Below are positions 32,109 to 40,373 of a DNA stretch of 44,174 nt, in pieces. The stretch covers positions 1-44,174 of the forward strand of contig VFKM01000156.1 of assembly GCA_009885545.1 (NCBI GenBank). The letters run 5' to 3'. The notes beneath the pieces are model-generated. The model saw nothing but the letters and a program-made list of their open reading frames with translations, had not been told where the DNA came from and did no database searches. The first letter of the stretch is position 1, and the number at the start of each line of letters is the position of its first letter. This DNA is from Flavobacteriales bacterium. Lineage in GTDB: Bacteria; Bacteroidota; Bacteroidia; Flavobacteriales_D; Crocinitomicaceae. The position numbers and the translations under genes are program-made.

Positions 32109-32971
32109 ACTTTAAAAGGATACGTTTCAATTACTTCAGACCCAGCTTTAAGTTTAAGTATATATTTACCTGATTCCCAGTTTTTCAAACCAATATTAAA
32201 TGCATAATCTGATGTTCCTTTGGGGATTTCAAATGCTTGGTTAGATTTGAATTTCATTTTCCCATTTTCATCGTATACTTCTTGGTGAATCCATTTCGAT
32301 TGCTGCACATCAAAGTTGACAAATCCTTTTAATTGAATAGGTTTTTGATCGATAAATCCAAGATCATTAACTATAGTTGACATTTCGATAGCATAATTCA
32401 CTTCATCTTGACCGGTAAGTTTGAATAAAAAGGAACGGATATCTCTTAATTTTTTCGAATCGGTTGAAATGCTTGAAACAGGTGAGTTATCACTAATCGC
32501 CCATACAATAGCCTGTTGAGAGGATGGAAGTACATTGTTCTTTAAAAAAACAAATAGGGAATCAAATTTAGGATTCTTGTTACTTCCAATTGTAAATGAA
32601 CCACCTTCTGAAGGACATTGATCTGAATGTTCACTGCAATAAGCATTTACGTTTTCGGTCTTAACAGAGGAAGGAGCCAGGGAGATCATTTGTGGTTCGA
32701 CGGTAATCAATGTTTGTTCTTCGGAATCACTAGGGTAAAAAAGTGTCCCTGGAGGGATTAATAATTGAAATGGTCTTACTGTATTATTCTGTAAGTGTAA
32801 TTTAACACAACTACCACTAAAACTTCCATTACTTGACGTTTTGCATTTAACATACCCTTTTTGAATGGCTTCATTTAAAGAGATTTTTATTTCATTAGTA
32901 CTTGATCTAAAAGAGACTATCAAGCCGATTCCACTGAATAGGAATACGAAAAAATGGAGAGACTTTTTCAT
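32105..32971 (-). CDS. Exported protein of unknown function
   Basis: A 288-residue protein with a signal peptide (MKKSLHFFVFLFSGIGLIVS). The mature chain looks like two beta-rich parts. About residues 25-115 contain KLHLQNNTVRPFQLLIPPGTLFYPSDSEEQTLITVEPQMISLAPSSVKTENVNAYC, a pattern seen in extracytoplasmic proteins that bind or cap something with a small beta-sandwich. Residues about 195-288 resemble a second beta domain ending KLKAGSEVIETYPFKV. Four cysteines (two pairs close together, near residues 43-55 and 111-118) may form disulfides. I do not recognise the family with confidence. It converges on the acyl-CoA reductase gene. Confidence 0.7.
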   Translation of the reverse strand: MKKSLHFFVFLFSGIGLIVSFRSSTNEIKISLNEAIQKGYVKCKTSSNGSFSGSCVKLHLQNNTVRPFQLLIPPGTLFYPSDSEEQTLITVEPQMISLAPSSVKTENVNAYCSEHSDQCPSEGGSFTIGSNKNPKFDSLFVFLKNNVLPSSQQAIVWAISDNSPVSSISTDSKKLRDIRSFLFKLTGQDEVNYAIEMSTIVNDLGFIDQKPIQLKGFVNFDVQQSKWIHQEVYDENGKMKFKSNQAFEIPKGTSDYAFNIGLKNWESGKYILKLKAGSEVIETYPFKV

Positions 32972-33287
32972 TTTGGAGAGTTTGTAGAGTATAAGTCATT
33001 CCATTAAATTCGGTTACAAACATTAAATAAACATTTAGTTAATAATAAGTTAACATTGAGAGTTTATATATTATTGCTATGCAAGCAGTATAATTTAAAT
33101 TCCAATCACTTAAATCAATGATTAATACACAATGTGATTTTTAGTTCCAATCTTTCCAATCTTTTAATAGGTTTGGTTGAACCAATAAAAGGAAAAGATG
33201 TATTAAAAAATGTTCGACAGTTTAGCTAGATGTTTGACATTTTGAAATACGAAATTGAACTAGTATTAATTTTTTAAACTTACTCTT
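32972..33287. other. Intergenic region upstream of the TonB locus
   Basis: A 316-base gap between divergent genes. It holds a 13-base dyad TTGGTTGAACCAA at 33173-33185, a tandem repeat of TCCAATCTT just before it, and a weak promoter-like stretch: TTG at 33240-33242 followed after 19 bases by TATTAATT, only a partial match to TAnnTTTG. I see no RNA gene. Confidence 0.4.
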
Positions 33288-34154
33288 ATGATTGTTATTT
33301 TAAGTATTATCGCATTGGTTGCAGCTGTTTCATTTTACGATTATTTTGGATCAAGAAGCTGGCAACAAGTTACATCATCCGTTAGAAATAACGCCGTTTT
33401 CGAAAAACGAAACAAAGATTATGGTGCTTTTGTCATTCGAAGAGATTACGACAAAACCTTGATGATTATTATGATTTCTTTTGTTTTTAGTACAGGATTA
33501 ATTTTCGCTGGTTTTTTAGGTTTTAAAAATGACCCTAAACCAGTAGCATTTGTTGCTCCAGTTGCAGTTGATATTGAACCGAAAGAACAAATTTTAACGA
33601 AAGATGAACCAGTAAAAGAAGTTAAAGTTGAAAAGGTTATAGAAGAATCACGTGAGGCTTCAATGGAATTTAAAATCCCTGAAGCAACGGATGAAGAGAT
33701 CAAAGAAAAACTACGAATTCAAGATGAATTAGAAAAAGCTAAAGCTGCAGCATTAGAGGCAGCTAAAAAAGGTAATGGTACATTTATTCCAATTGTAGGA
33801 AATAAAAAAGATACAACTGAATCAACTCCAAAAGGACCTGCGGATTGGGTAGATGTTGAAGCTGAATATCCTGGAGGTTTCCCAGCAATGATGAAATTTA
33901 TTCAAGATAAATTCAGAGTTCCTGATATTGCACATGATATTAATGCTTCAGGAAAGGTTTTCTTAAAGTTTGTAGTAGGAGAGGATGGAAGTATTAGTGC
34001 CATAAAGGTTCAACGTGGAATTCCTAATTGCCCAGAATGTGATAAAGAGGCAATTCGAGTTTTAAAAATGATGCCTAATTGGAAGCCGGGGAAAATAAAA
34101 GGAAAAGCTGTAAGTTCTTATTTCAACCTTCCTATAAATATTGATTTACAATAA
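33288..34154 (+). CDS. tonB: TonB energy transducer with extra N-terminal membrane segment
   Basis: A 288-residue TonB-family protein. Residues 1-18 are a hydrophobic segment, followed by FYDYFGSRSWQQVTSSVRNNAVFEKRNKDYGAFVIRRDYDKT and a second membrane helix at about 58-80. A charged Lys/Glu linker spans the periplasm (about 88-190), and the TonB C-terminal domain (about 195-288) reads YPGGFPAMMKFIQDKFRVP, SGKVFLKFVVGEDGSISAIKVQRG and MMPNWKPGKIKGKAVSSYFNLPI. Inside it Cys248 and Cys251 form CPEC. The usual Bacteroidota proteins of this kind start near FEKRN; here the additional N-terminal segment makes a likely two-helix anchor. It couples the proton-driven ExbBD motor to outer-membrane receptors. 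Confidence 0.9.
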   Translation: MIVILSIIALVAAVSFYDYFGSRSWQQVTSSVRNNAVFEKRNKDYGAFVIRRDYDKTLMIIMISFVFSTGLIFAGFLGFKNDPKPVAFVAPVAVDIEPKEQILTKDEPVKEVKVEKVIEESREASMEFKIPEATDEEIKEKLRIQDELEKAKAAALEAAKKGNGTFIPIVGNKKDTTESTPKGPADWVDVEAEYPGGFPAMMKFIQDKFRVPDIAHDINASGKVFLKFVVGEDGSISAIKVQRGIPNCPECDKEAIRVLKMMPNWKPGKIKGKAVSSYFNLPINIDLQ

Positions 34155-34199
34155 CTTAAGACGTTTAAAATAAATAATGCTTCATAGCAAATAAAACAC

Positions 34200-34233
34200 T
34201 GTCGACTTTACCGTTAAATCGGTGAAGTCGACA
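34200..34233. other. Strong 34-base hairpin between tonB and exbB
   Basis: TGTCGACTTTACCG and CGGTGAAGTCGACA form a 14-bp stem with a single T-G wobble and a TTAAAT loop. It is not followed by a T-run on either strand, so it is not a classical intrinsic terminator. It could be a processing, stability or regulatory element between the two halves of the locus. Confidence 0.6.
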
Positions 34234-34304
34234 TAATAAAAAGAAACAGTTACATGTTAATAAAAACGTAACAAGTTTATCTTTTTCATTTGAAAGTTTT
34301 TTGT

Positions 34305-34312
34305 TATGTTTG
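34305..34312 (+). promoter_or_regulatory. Candidate -7 box of the exbB operon
   Basis: TATGTTTG matches TAnnTTTG and is 42 bases before the ATG at 34355. The -33 match is weak. It suggests that exbB is transcribed apart from the first tonB gene. Confidence 0.4.
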
Positions 34313-34354
34313 GCGCTTAAATCGAAATATAAAGAATAATAAAAATTTAAAATT

Positions 34355-35161
34355 ATGAGCAAAAATCAAAAGACAGCAGGTGGTTTTTCATCTTTAATGG
34401 CATCAATCGCAATTGTAATTTCTCTTGTTATGGGTGTTTTAATTTACAAGTTTATTTTTGGTGATCCTGGAAACTTTGTAGACAACGATCCAGCAGCGGA
34501 ACCATTAGAAGGTAACCTTATGGGGGTAATATATAAAGGTGGATTCATTGTACCTATCTTAGTTGCAATAAATATCATTATTATTATTTTCTCAATTGAG
34601 CGTTTTATCACATTGGCAAAAGCTAAAGGGAAAGGAAGTGTAGTAAATTTCGTTGCGAAAGTAAAAGGTTTATTAGAAGCAAAAGAAATTTCTTCTGCTA
34701 TTGAAGAATGTGACGCTCAAAGAGGTTCTTTGGCGAATGTTGTTCGTGCAGGTTTAGAAAAGTACAATCATATTGCGGCTGACACTTCAATGGATAAAGA
34801 GCAAAAAGTTGAATCTTTGAAAAAAGAATTAGAAGAAGCTACTTCTTTAGAATTGCCAATGCTTTCTAAAAACTTGGTTGTTTTATCAACTTGTGCTTCT
34901 GTTGCTACATTAATTGGTTTGATTGGAACTGTACTTGGTATGATTCGTTCATTTGCTGCTATGAGCCACGGTTCGCCCGACACTGCTGCACTTGCAACTG
35001 GTATCTCTGAGGCATTGATTAATACATTCTTAGGAATTGCAGGTTCTACTATAGCGATTATTATGTATAACTTCTTCTCTACTAAAATTGACTCTATGAC
35101 ATATAGTATTGATGAGGCTGGATTTACAATCGTACAAGATTTTACTGCAACTCACAAATAA
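34355..35161 (+). CDS. exbB: MotA/TolQ/ExbB proton channel protein
   Basis: A 268-residue inner-membrane protein of the ExbB/TolQ family, which forms the pentameric proton channel. Membrane helices lie at about residues 14-34 and 58-78, and the family core from about 155 to 240: SLELPMLSKNLVVLSTCASVATLIGLIGTVLGMIRSF, the conserved GLLGTVxGMIxxF-like signature, and SEALINTFLGIAGSTIAIIMYNFF. The long cytosolic loop with AKGKGSVVNFVAKVKGLLEAKEISSAIEECD fits the family. It is the first gene of a tight series with two ExbD genes and a TonB. Confidence 0.93.
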   Translation: MSKNQKTAGGFSSLMASIAIVISLVMGVLIYKFIFGDPGNFVDNDPAAEPLEGNLMGVIYKGGFIVPILVAINIIIIIFSIERFITLAKAKGKGSVVNFVAKVKGLLEAKEISSAIEECDAQRGSLANVVRAGLEKYNHIAADTSMDKEQKVESLKKELEEATSLELPMLSKNLVVLSTCASVATLIGLIGTVLGMIRSFAAMSHGSPDTAALATGISEALINTFLGIAGSTIAIIMYNFFSTKIDSMTYSIDEAGFTIVQDFTATHK

Positions 35162-35189
35162 TTCAAGTTTAAATTAATAATTAAGCGAA

Positions 35190-35852
35190 ATGCCTAAAAT
35201 TAAAATACCTAAAAGTTCACCGTCTATAGACATGACTCCAATGGTTGATTTGGCTTTCTTGCTTGTTACTTTTTTCATGCTTTCAGCTTCTTTTCGTTCT
35301 AGCGAACCAGTCGAAGTTGATGTACCGTCTAGTATAAGTGATAAAATTATACCAGAAAATGTACTTTTAGTATCTATCGATAAAGGGGGGCGTGTTTTCT
35401 TTAACATGTCTGATCCAGAAGCGAGAAGAGAATTAGTAACAAACATGATAGGTAAATATAAAATCAATTTGACACAAGAGCAAATTGATAAATTTACTTA
35501 CATGACAACTTTTGGTTGTACTATGCAAGAATTACCTCAATACTTGGATTTAGACGCAGAAAAGAGAAAAAGTGTTAACACGAAAGGTATTCCTTTAGAC
35601 TCTCTAAACAATCAATTACAAGATTGGATTTACTATGGGAATATTGCTGCATTGAATACTGGAAAGACAAATTATGAAGAAGCAAAACTGAATGGTGAAG
35701 CTCCTGAAATGAATGACTTTAAACCTAAATTTATTTTACGCGTGGATGGCAAAGCAGTCTATGTTCATGCTCAGAATGTAATTAATGTATTCAGAGACTT
35801 GAAATTGAACAATTTGAATTTTGTTACCTCAATGGAAATGGCTCCATTATAA
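35190..35852 (+). CDS. exbD: ExbD/TolR-family protein, first copy
   Basis: A 220-residue protein with a short cytosolic N-terminus, a single membrane helix at about 18-36 and a large periplasmic domain. The proton-carrying aspartate is Asp20 in SIDMTPMVDLAFLLVTFFM. It is longer than classical ExbD (about 140 residues), with an additional periplasmic part containing FGCTMQELPQYLD and a final PKFILRVDGKAVYVHAQNVINVFRDLK. It stands 28 bases after exbB and 11 before the second ExbD gene. Paired ExbD proteins in one locus are frequent in Bacteroidota. Confidence 0.92.
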   Translation: MPKIKIPKSSPSIDMTPMVDLAFLLVTFFMLSASFRSSEPVEVDVPSSISDKIIPENVLLVSIDKGGRVFFNMSDPEARRELVTNMIGKYKINLTQEQIDKFTYMTTFGCTMQELPQYLDLDAEKRKSVNTKGIPLDSLNNQLQDWIYYGNIAALNTGKTNYEEAKLNGEAPEMNDFKPKFILRVDGKAVYVHAQNVINVFRDLKLNNLNFVTSMEMAPL

Positions 35853-35863
35853 AAAATTGAATT

Positions 35864-36499
35864 ATGGCAGATATGGGCGAAGGTGGCAGCGGAGGCGGTC
35901 ACGACAAAGGTAAAAAAAGAGCGAAAAAAAGTTCAACGAGAGTAGATATGACACCAATGGTGGATTTGGCATTCTTATTGCTTACGTTTTTTGTCCTTAC
36001 TTCAACTTTTAGCAAACCGAAAGTAATGAGCATGGTGTATCCAGCAAAACCAGATCCGTTGGATTTAACAAAACCACCAAAAATTAATAATGCGATTACG
36101 TTTTTAGTTACAGAAGATAAACTTTTTTATTACACTGGTCAATATTATTCAGTGCCAACTGGAGATAAACCTGCAACAGTTTTAGAGGAGACTAACTTCG
36201 GGCCAAAAGGTGTGAGAAAATTATTAGCTGATTTAAATAAGTCTGTGCTAAGAGGGAAAGAAGGATTAGATAAGCAACTTGAGAATAAAGAGATTCAAGA
36301 CAGTACTTATTTAAGAAAGTTGATTGATTTAAAGAAGGAAAAGGAAGCTTTAAAAGTCTTAATCAAAACCGATGATAAAGCAACTTGTAAGAACTTCATT
36401 GATTTGGTTGACGAACTAAAAATTGCTGAAATTGGTGTTATTGCACCAGTTGATATTTTAGCAAGTGAGTTAGAGTTATTGAAATCTAAAATTAAGTAA
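35864..36499 (+). CDS. exbD: ExbD/TolR-family protein, second copy
   Basis: A 211-residue ExbD homologue. A glycine- and lysine-rich cytosolic start (MADMGEGGSGGGHDKGKKRAKKSS) precedes TRVDMTPMVDLAFLLLTFFVLTSTF, with proton-carrying Asp34 and a membrane helix at about 32-50. The periplasmic part is charged (LKKEKEALKVLIKTDDKATCKNFIDLVDELK) and like the first copy ends with a beta-hairpin. The two copies share motif and layout but differ in sequence, so they may form a heteromeric stator. Its stop is followed after one base by the ATG of the second tonB. Confidence 0.92.
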   Translation: MADMGEGGSGGGHDKGKKRAKKSSTRVDMTPMVDLAFLLLTFFVLTSTFSKPKVMSMVYPAKPDPLDLTKPPKINNAITFLVTEDKLFYYTGQYYSVPTGDKPATVLEETNFGPKGVRKLLADLNKSVLRGKEGLDKQLENKEIQDSTYLRKLIDLKKEKEALKVLIKTDDKATCKNFIDLVDELKIAEIGVIAPVDILASELELLKSKIK

Positions 36500-36500
36500 C

Positions 36501-37349
36501 ATGCTAGTAATTTTAAGTATTATCGCAATAGTTGCAATTGTTACGTTGTATGATTATTTCTCAGCGGGTAAATGGCAACAGGTAACTTCTGTTTCGAGAA
36601 ACAGTTTAGTTTTTGAAAATCGTAATCAAGAATATGGTGCGTATGCATTAAGAAAGGATTATGATAGAAACTTGATGTGGATTATGTTAGGATTATTTTT
36701 AACGATTGGCACAGCTTATGGTTCTTATGTTATTTACAAAAGCATTCCAGAAGAGGTAATTCCACCTCCACCAGTTGATACTTCACAGTTTGTGGTACCT
36801 GCACCCCCAGAAGAGGATGTTCCACCACCGCCAAAGGAAGAGTTACCTCCGCCAATGGAAAAAACAGTAGCTTTCATTGCTCCAGTTGTAGTAGATATTG
36901 AAGTAGATGAAGAAGTTGTTATTGTAGACCCAGATGTTAAGGTTAGCAATGTTACAAATGACGTGGAAGAAGAGAATTGGTCACCACCTGTTGATACAGA
37001 AGTGAAAGTTACAGAAACTAAAGCTCCTGAAACGTATACTTTTGTTGATGAAGAAGCAGAATTTGTTGGCGGATATGGTGCAATGGGTGCTTATATTCAA
37101 AAGCATATAGTTTATCCTGAAGTTGCAAAAGAAGCAAATATTCAAGGTAAATGTTATTTGAAATTTGCGGTGGCTAGTGATGGCTCAATCAGCAGTGTTC
37201 AAGTTGTTAGAGGAATACCTGGTTGTCCTGAATGTGACAAAGCTGCAATGAAGGTTGTTAAATCAATGCCAAATTGGAAAGCAGGAAAGATTAACGGTAA
37301 AAGCGTTTCTTCTTGGTTCCAAATGCCAATCAACTTTACATTAGAATAA
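36501..37349 (+). CDS. tonB: TonB energy transducer, second copy
   Basis: A 282-residue TonB protein paralogous to the one at 33288. It has the same N-terminal layout, a hydrophobic segment (1-19), YDYFSAGKWQQVTSVSRNSLVFENRNQEYGAYALRKDYDRN, and a second helix at about 58-78. The linker is rich in proline and acidic residues (PPPPVDTSQFVVPAPPEEDVPPPPKEELPPP), the classic TonB periplasm-spanning arm, which the first copy lacks. The C-terminal domain (about 190-282) has CYLKFAVASDGSISSVQVVRG, Cys242 and Cys245 in GCPECDK, and SMPNWKAGKINGKSVSSWFQMPI. The gene directly follows exbD and ends at a terminator. Confidence 0.92.
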   Translation: MLVILSIIAIVAIVTLYDYFSAGKWQQVTSVSRNSLVFENRNQEYGAYALRKDYDRNLMWIMLGLFLTIGTAYGSYVIYKSIPEEVIPPPPVDTSQFVVPAPPEEDVPPPPKEELPPPMEKTVAFIAPVVVDIEVDEEVVIVDPDVKVSNVTNDVEEENWSPPVDTEVKVTETKAPETYTFVDEEAEFVGGYGAMGAYIQKHIVYPEVAKEANIQGKCYLKFAVASDGSISSVQVVRGIPGCPECDKAAMKVVKSMPNWKAGKINGKSVSSWFQMPINFTLE

Positions 37350-37366
37350 TATTAATAAATTCACTA

Positions 37367-37402
37367 ATCCCCGATTGATAGTATCTTTCGGGGATTTTTT
37401 TT
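37367..37402 (+). terminator. Terminator after the second tonB gene
   Basis: ATCCCCGA pairs with TCGGGGAT (8 bp) around a 13-base loop, followed by eight T residues. The ATG of the next gene lies just two bases past the T-run. Confidence 0.8.
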
Positions 37403-37404
37403 AT

Positions 37405-37614
37405 ATGCATCCAATGGGACTAAATTACGTTACAATGTTTTTAACAGGATTTATCATTGTGATAAGTTTTGTCATGGCATACTTTTTAACCTTTACAGAT
37501 TTGATGTGGGAAGATTTGTCAGGTAATAAGAGAACATCTTTTATTTGCGTTTTGTTAATTTACGGCATCTATCGTTGCTACCGTCTTTATCTTATGATTA
37601 AAAAGAAACAATAA
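37405..37614 (+). CDS. Small two-helix membrane protein
   Basis: A 69-residue protein with two hydrophobic helices, about residues 6-29 (NYVTMFLTGFIIVISFVMAYF) and 46-64 (TSFICVLLIYGIYRCYRLYL), joined by an acidic loop. The start is ATG at 37405; a longer frame with TTG at 37375 would cross the terminator hairpin. It is encoded 10 bases before the PstS-like gene, so the two are probably one operon. No function is known; its place beside ExbBD-TonB genes suggests a small membrane accessory, which is inference only. Confidence 0.65.
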   Translation: MHPMGLNYVTMFLTGFIIVISFVMAYFLTFTDLMWEDLSGNKRTSFICVLLIYGIYRCYRLYLMIKKKQ

Positions 37615-37624
37615 TCTTTATACA

Positions 37625-38536
37625 ATGAAAAATGCATTCTATTTTCTATTGAGTTTCGTTACATTAATTAGTCTTTTTTCTTGTTCTGGTTCATTGAATT
37701 CAGATACTCATAGCGCCGGTAAAACTGTCGTTTATGTCGAAGAATCTTTTAAACCATTGTTTGAAACAAGTATTGATACATTTGAGAGTCTATATGCAAA
37801 AGCGGATATTACTGCAAAATACAATTCTGAAAGTAATGTCATTGATATGTTTTTCAAAAGCAAAACAAAAACGATTTGTATATCTCGGGATTTCACAAAA
37901 GAAGAAAAGGCACAATTGAAAAAAAATCAAGTTGAAGTTCGAAGTGATAAAATAGCAGTTGATGCTGTTGCATTAATTGTAAATCCAGAAAACCCAGACA
38001 CACTGATTACGATAGATCAATTGAAGCAAATTTTAACTGGGAAAGATACAATTTGGAACAGTTTGAAAACTAAGATTAATGTTGTCTTTGATCAAGAGAA
38101 TTCAGCGAACTTTCATTATTTAAAGCAATTAAGTGACTCAAAAAATCTTCCTTTAAATGTCTTTGCAGTTAAATCTAATCAAGAAGTAATCAGTTATGTC
38201 AAAACTCATAAAAGTGCTTTAGGTGTCATAGGTGTTAACTGGGTAAGTGACCGAGATGATTTTGATGTGTTAGATTTTTTAAATGGTATTAAGGTTGTTG
38301 CTGTTGCTAAAACTGAGAAAGATGAATATTTTAAACCTTATCAAGGATTCATTTACACAAAGGAATATGCGCTAACGAGAGAAGTTTGGATGATTAATAA
38401 GGCAAAGAAATCAGGATTAAACACTGGTTTAGTGTTGTTTATGATCGGGGAGAAAGGACAATTACTTATTCAAAAATGTGGCTTGGTTCCAGCAAATTCT
38501 CCCGTTCGTTTGATACAAATGAGTACAGAAGAATAA
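37625..38536 (+). CDS. PstS-like substrate-binding lipoprotein
   Basis: A 303-residue lipoprotein, with signal peptide LISLFSC and lipidated Cys20. The mature part is a PBP-like fold similar to phosphate-binding PstS proteins: VVYVEESFKPLFETSIDTFESLY, KTICISRDFTKEEK, VDAVALIVNPENPD, LKQILTGKDTIWNSL, and GVIGVNWVSDRDD with a final FMIGEKGQLLIQKCGLVPA. No PstABC genes are nearby, so it may not act in phosphate import; such proteins are often found next to TonB loci in Bacteroidota. Ligand unknown. Confidence 0.8.
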   Translation: MKNAFYFLLSFVTLISLFSCSGSLNSDTHSAGKTVVYVEESFKPLFETSIDTFESLYAKADITAKYNSESNVIDMFFKSKTKTICISRDFTKEEKAQLKKNQVEVRSDKIAVDAVALIVNPENPDTLITIDQLKQILTGKDTIWNSLKTKINVVFDQENSANFHYLKQLSDSKNLPLNVFAVKSNQEVISYVKTHKSALGVIGVNWVSDRDDFDVLDFLNGIKVVAVAKTEKDEYFKPYQGFIYTKEYALTREVWMINKAKKSGLNTGLVLFMIGEKGQLLIQKCGLVPANSPVRLIQMSTEE

Positions 38537-38553
38537 TTATTAGTTTTACCAAC

Positions 38554-38583
38554 TTAATTATTAAACTGGAATCTTTAATTTTG
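38554..38583 (+). promoter_or_regulatory. Promoter of the TPR protein gene
   Basis: TAATTTTG at 38576-38583 matches TAnnTTTG, with TTA (two of three bases of TTG) exactly 19 bases upstream at 38554-38556. The ATG follows 41 bases after the box. Confidence 0.5.
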
Positions 38584-38623
38584 GCAAGAGAATTGCTAAC
38601 ACAACAAAAAGAAAACTAAAATT

Positions 38624-40222
38624 ATGAATACGAATAAAATTATTGTCTTTGCATTATTAATATGTAATATTTCATTAGGACAAACATTAAAGGATGCAGT
38701 TCAAAAAACTGAAAACGAACGATTCTCAGAAGCTTCTTCAATATTCAAGTCATTAATTGCTCTAGAACCAGCAAATGGTTGTAATTATTTCTATTATGGT
38801 GAAAATTTTTATGAGCGTGGAGAATTAGATTCAGCAATTATAATGTGGAATAAAGCTGTTGTTGTTGACCCAATAACTGCTTTATCATATGTAGGACAAG
38901 GAAAAGCACTTTGGATGAAGGGAGATCAAGTTGGTGGTAAGGCGCAATTTACAAAAGCGTTGACTATGACTAAGAATAAGAATCCTGAAATTATGAGAGC
39001 CATTGCTGAAACATATATTTATTCTCCAAACAAAAGTCTGGATGAAGCCATTTTATTATTGGAGTCTGCAATCAAATTAGATTCAAGAAATGAAGATGCT
39101 TTTTTATTAATGGGTGATGCTTTGCTTGAAAAAACCCCATCAAATGGAAGTCCAGCCATAAAGCAATATAATGCCGTTTTGGATATCAATCCAAAATCAC
39201 CTCGTGGAATTGTTCGTACAGCAATTTTGTATCAAAGAGCACAAAATTATGAGCTTGCAAATGAGAAATACAAAGAAGCACAAACTATTGATCCAACTTA
39301 TGCACCTGCTTATAGGTTGAATGCAGAATTGAATATGTTCTTTGGACAATCAACTAAGGCAATTGAAAACTGGAAAAAGTATTTAGCCCTAAATAACAGT
39401 ACAGAGTCACGTTATCGTTATGCTACCGCGATGTTTAATGGAAAGCAATTTTGCGAAGTAATTCCGGAAATTGAAGCATTGCAAAATACCGGTTTCAATA
39501 ACTTCTATATGGAACGAATGTTGACATTCTCATATACTGATTGTTCTACAGATCCAGAAAGTACTAAAAAAGGATTGGCGGCAAGTGGACGTTTCTTTGG
39601 AATCGTGCCAACAGAAAAAATCCTTCCTGTCGATTATAAATACAAAGGTTTATTGCTCTCAAAAGCGGGGAATGACTCATTAGCAATCATTGAATTAGAA
39701 AAAGCATCAAGCTTAGATCCTGAAACAGCAAAAGATTTAGCAGGAGATATTGGTCGTATGTATTTGAAAATGAAAAAGTACGATAAGGTAATTGCGATTT
39801 ATACGTTTAAATTGAGCGTTTCTAAATTAACTCCAGAAGAACATTTTAATATGGGCCGAGCTTATTATTTTGGGCCTAAAAACTTTGTGCTCGCTGATAG
39901 TTCATTCGCTCAAGTAATTGCGATATCACCTACATATACTCCAGCATATTTATGGCGAGGTAGATCAAGCTACCAGCAAGATTTGAAAAATGAAAAATGG
40001 TTGGCAAAACCGTATTATGAAAAAGTGATTGAACAAATTAAAGTAGAAGAAAGAGCCGCTGGTCCAAATAAATCAATGGTTTTGGAATCAGCTAAATACT
40101 TGGGTGATTACTATGTAAGTTCAACTTCTAAAGACTTGACAAAAGCGAAAGAAGCTTGGACAATTGTTAAGGAGTTAGATCCTACAGATAAACAAGCAAA
40201 AGCTTTCTTTGATGCTCATTAA
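38624..40222 (+). CDS. Exported tetratricopeptide-repeat protein
   Basis: A 532-residue protein with a signal peptide (MNTNKIIVFALLICNISLGQ) and mostly TPR repeats, for example ANGCNYFYYGENFYERGELDSAIIMWNKAVVVDP near residue 45, NYELANEKYKEAQTIDPTYAPAYRLNAELNMF, and KEAWTIVKELDPTDKQAKAFF at the end. Repeats are fairly regular, about twelve of them. It has no enzyme domain and no membrane helix after the signal peptide, so it should be a periplasmic or outer-membrane-bound scaffold. It is the last gene of the TonB region in this window and ends at a strong terminator. Confidence 0.85.
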   Translation: MNTNKIIVFALLICNISLGQTLKDAVQKTENERFSEASSIFKSLIALEPANGCNYFYYGENFYERGELDSAIIMWNKAVVVDPITALSYVGQGKALWMKGDQVGGKAQFTKALTMTKNKNPEIMRAIAETYIYSPNKSLDEAILLLESAIKLDSRNEDAFLLMGDALLEKTPSNGSPAIKQYNAVLDINPKSPRGIVRTAILYQRAQNYELANEKYKEAQTIDPTYAPAYRLNAELNMFFGQSTKAIENWKKYLALNNSTESRYRYATAMFNGKQFCEVIPEIEALQNTGFNNFYMERMLTFSYTDCSTDPESTKKGLAASGRFFGIVPTEKILPVDYKYKGLLLSKAGNDSLAIIELEKASSLDPETAKDLAGDIGRMYLKMKKYDKVIAIYTFKLSVSKLTPEEHFNMGRAYYFGPKNFVLADSSFAQVIAISPTYTPAYLWRGRSSYQQDLKNEKWLAKPYYEKVIEQIKVEERAAGPNKSMVLESAKYLGDYYVSSTSKDLTKAKEAWTIVKELDPTDKQAKAFFDAH

Positions 40223-40241
40223 TAATTGATTTACATTAATT

Positions 40242-40278
40242 AAAAAACGCCCTTCGAGATTATCGAAGGGCGTTTTTT
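40242..40278. terminator. Strong bidirectional terminator after the TPR gene
   Basis: AAAAAACGCCCTTCGA pairs perfectly with TCGAAGGGCGTTTTTT (16 bp) around a GATTA loop. The flanking A- and T-runs make it active on both strands. Confidence 0.9.
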
Positions 40279-40373
40279 AATTTGAATGAATCCGAACTCC
40301 CACCTCGACTACCGCTCGGTGTTCGTTTGATCTAAATTCACTTAAAAATTCTTATCTAATTATCAGTTCAACG

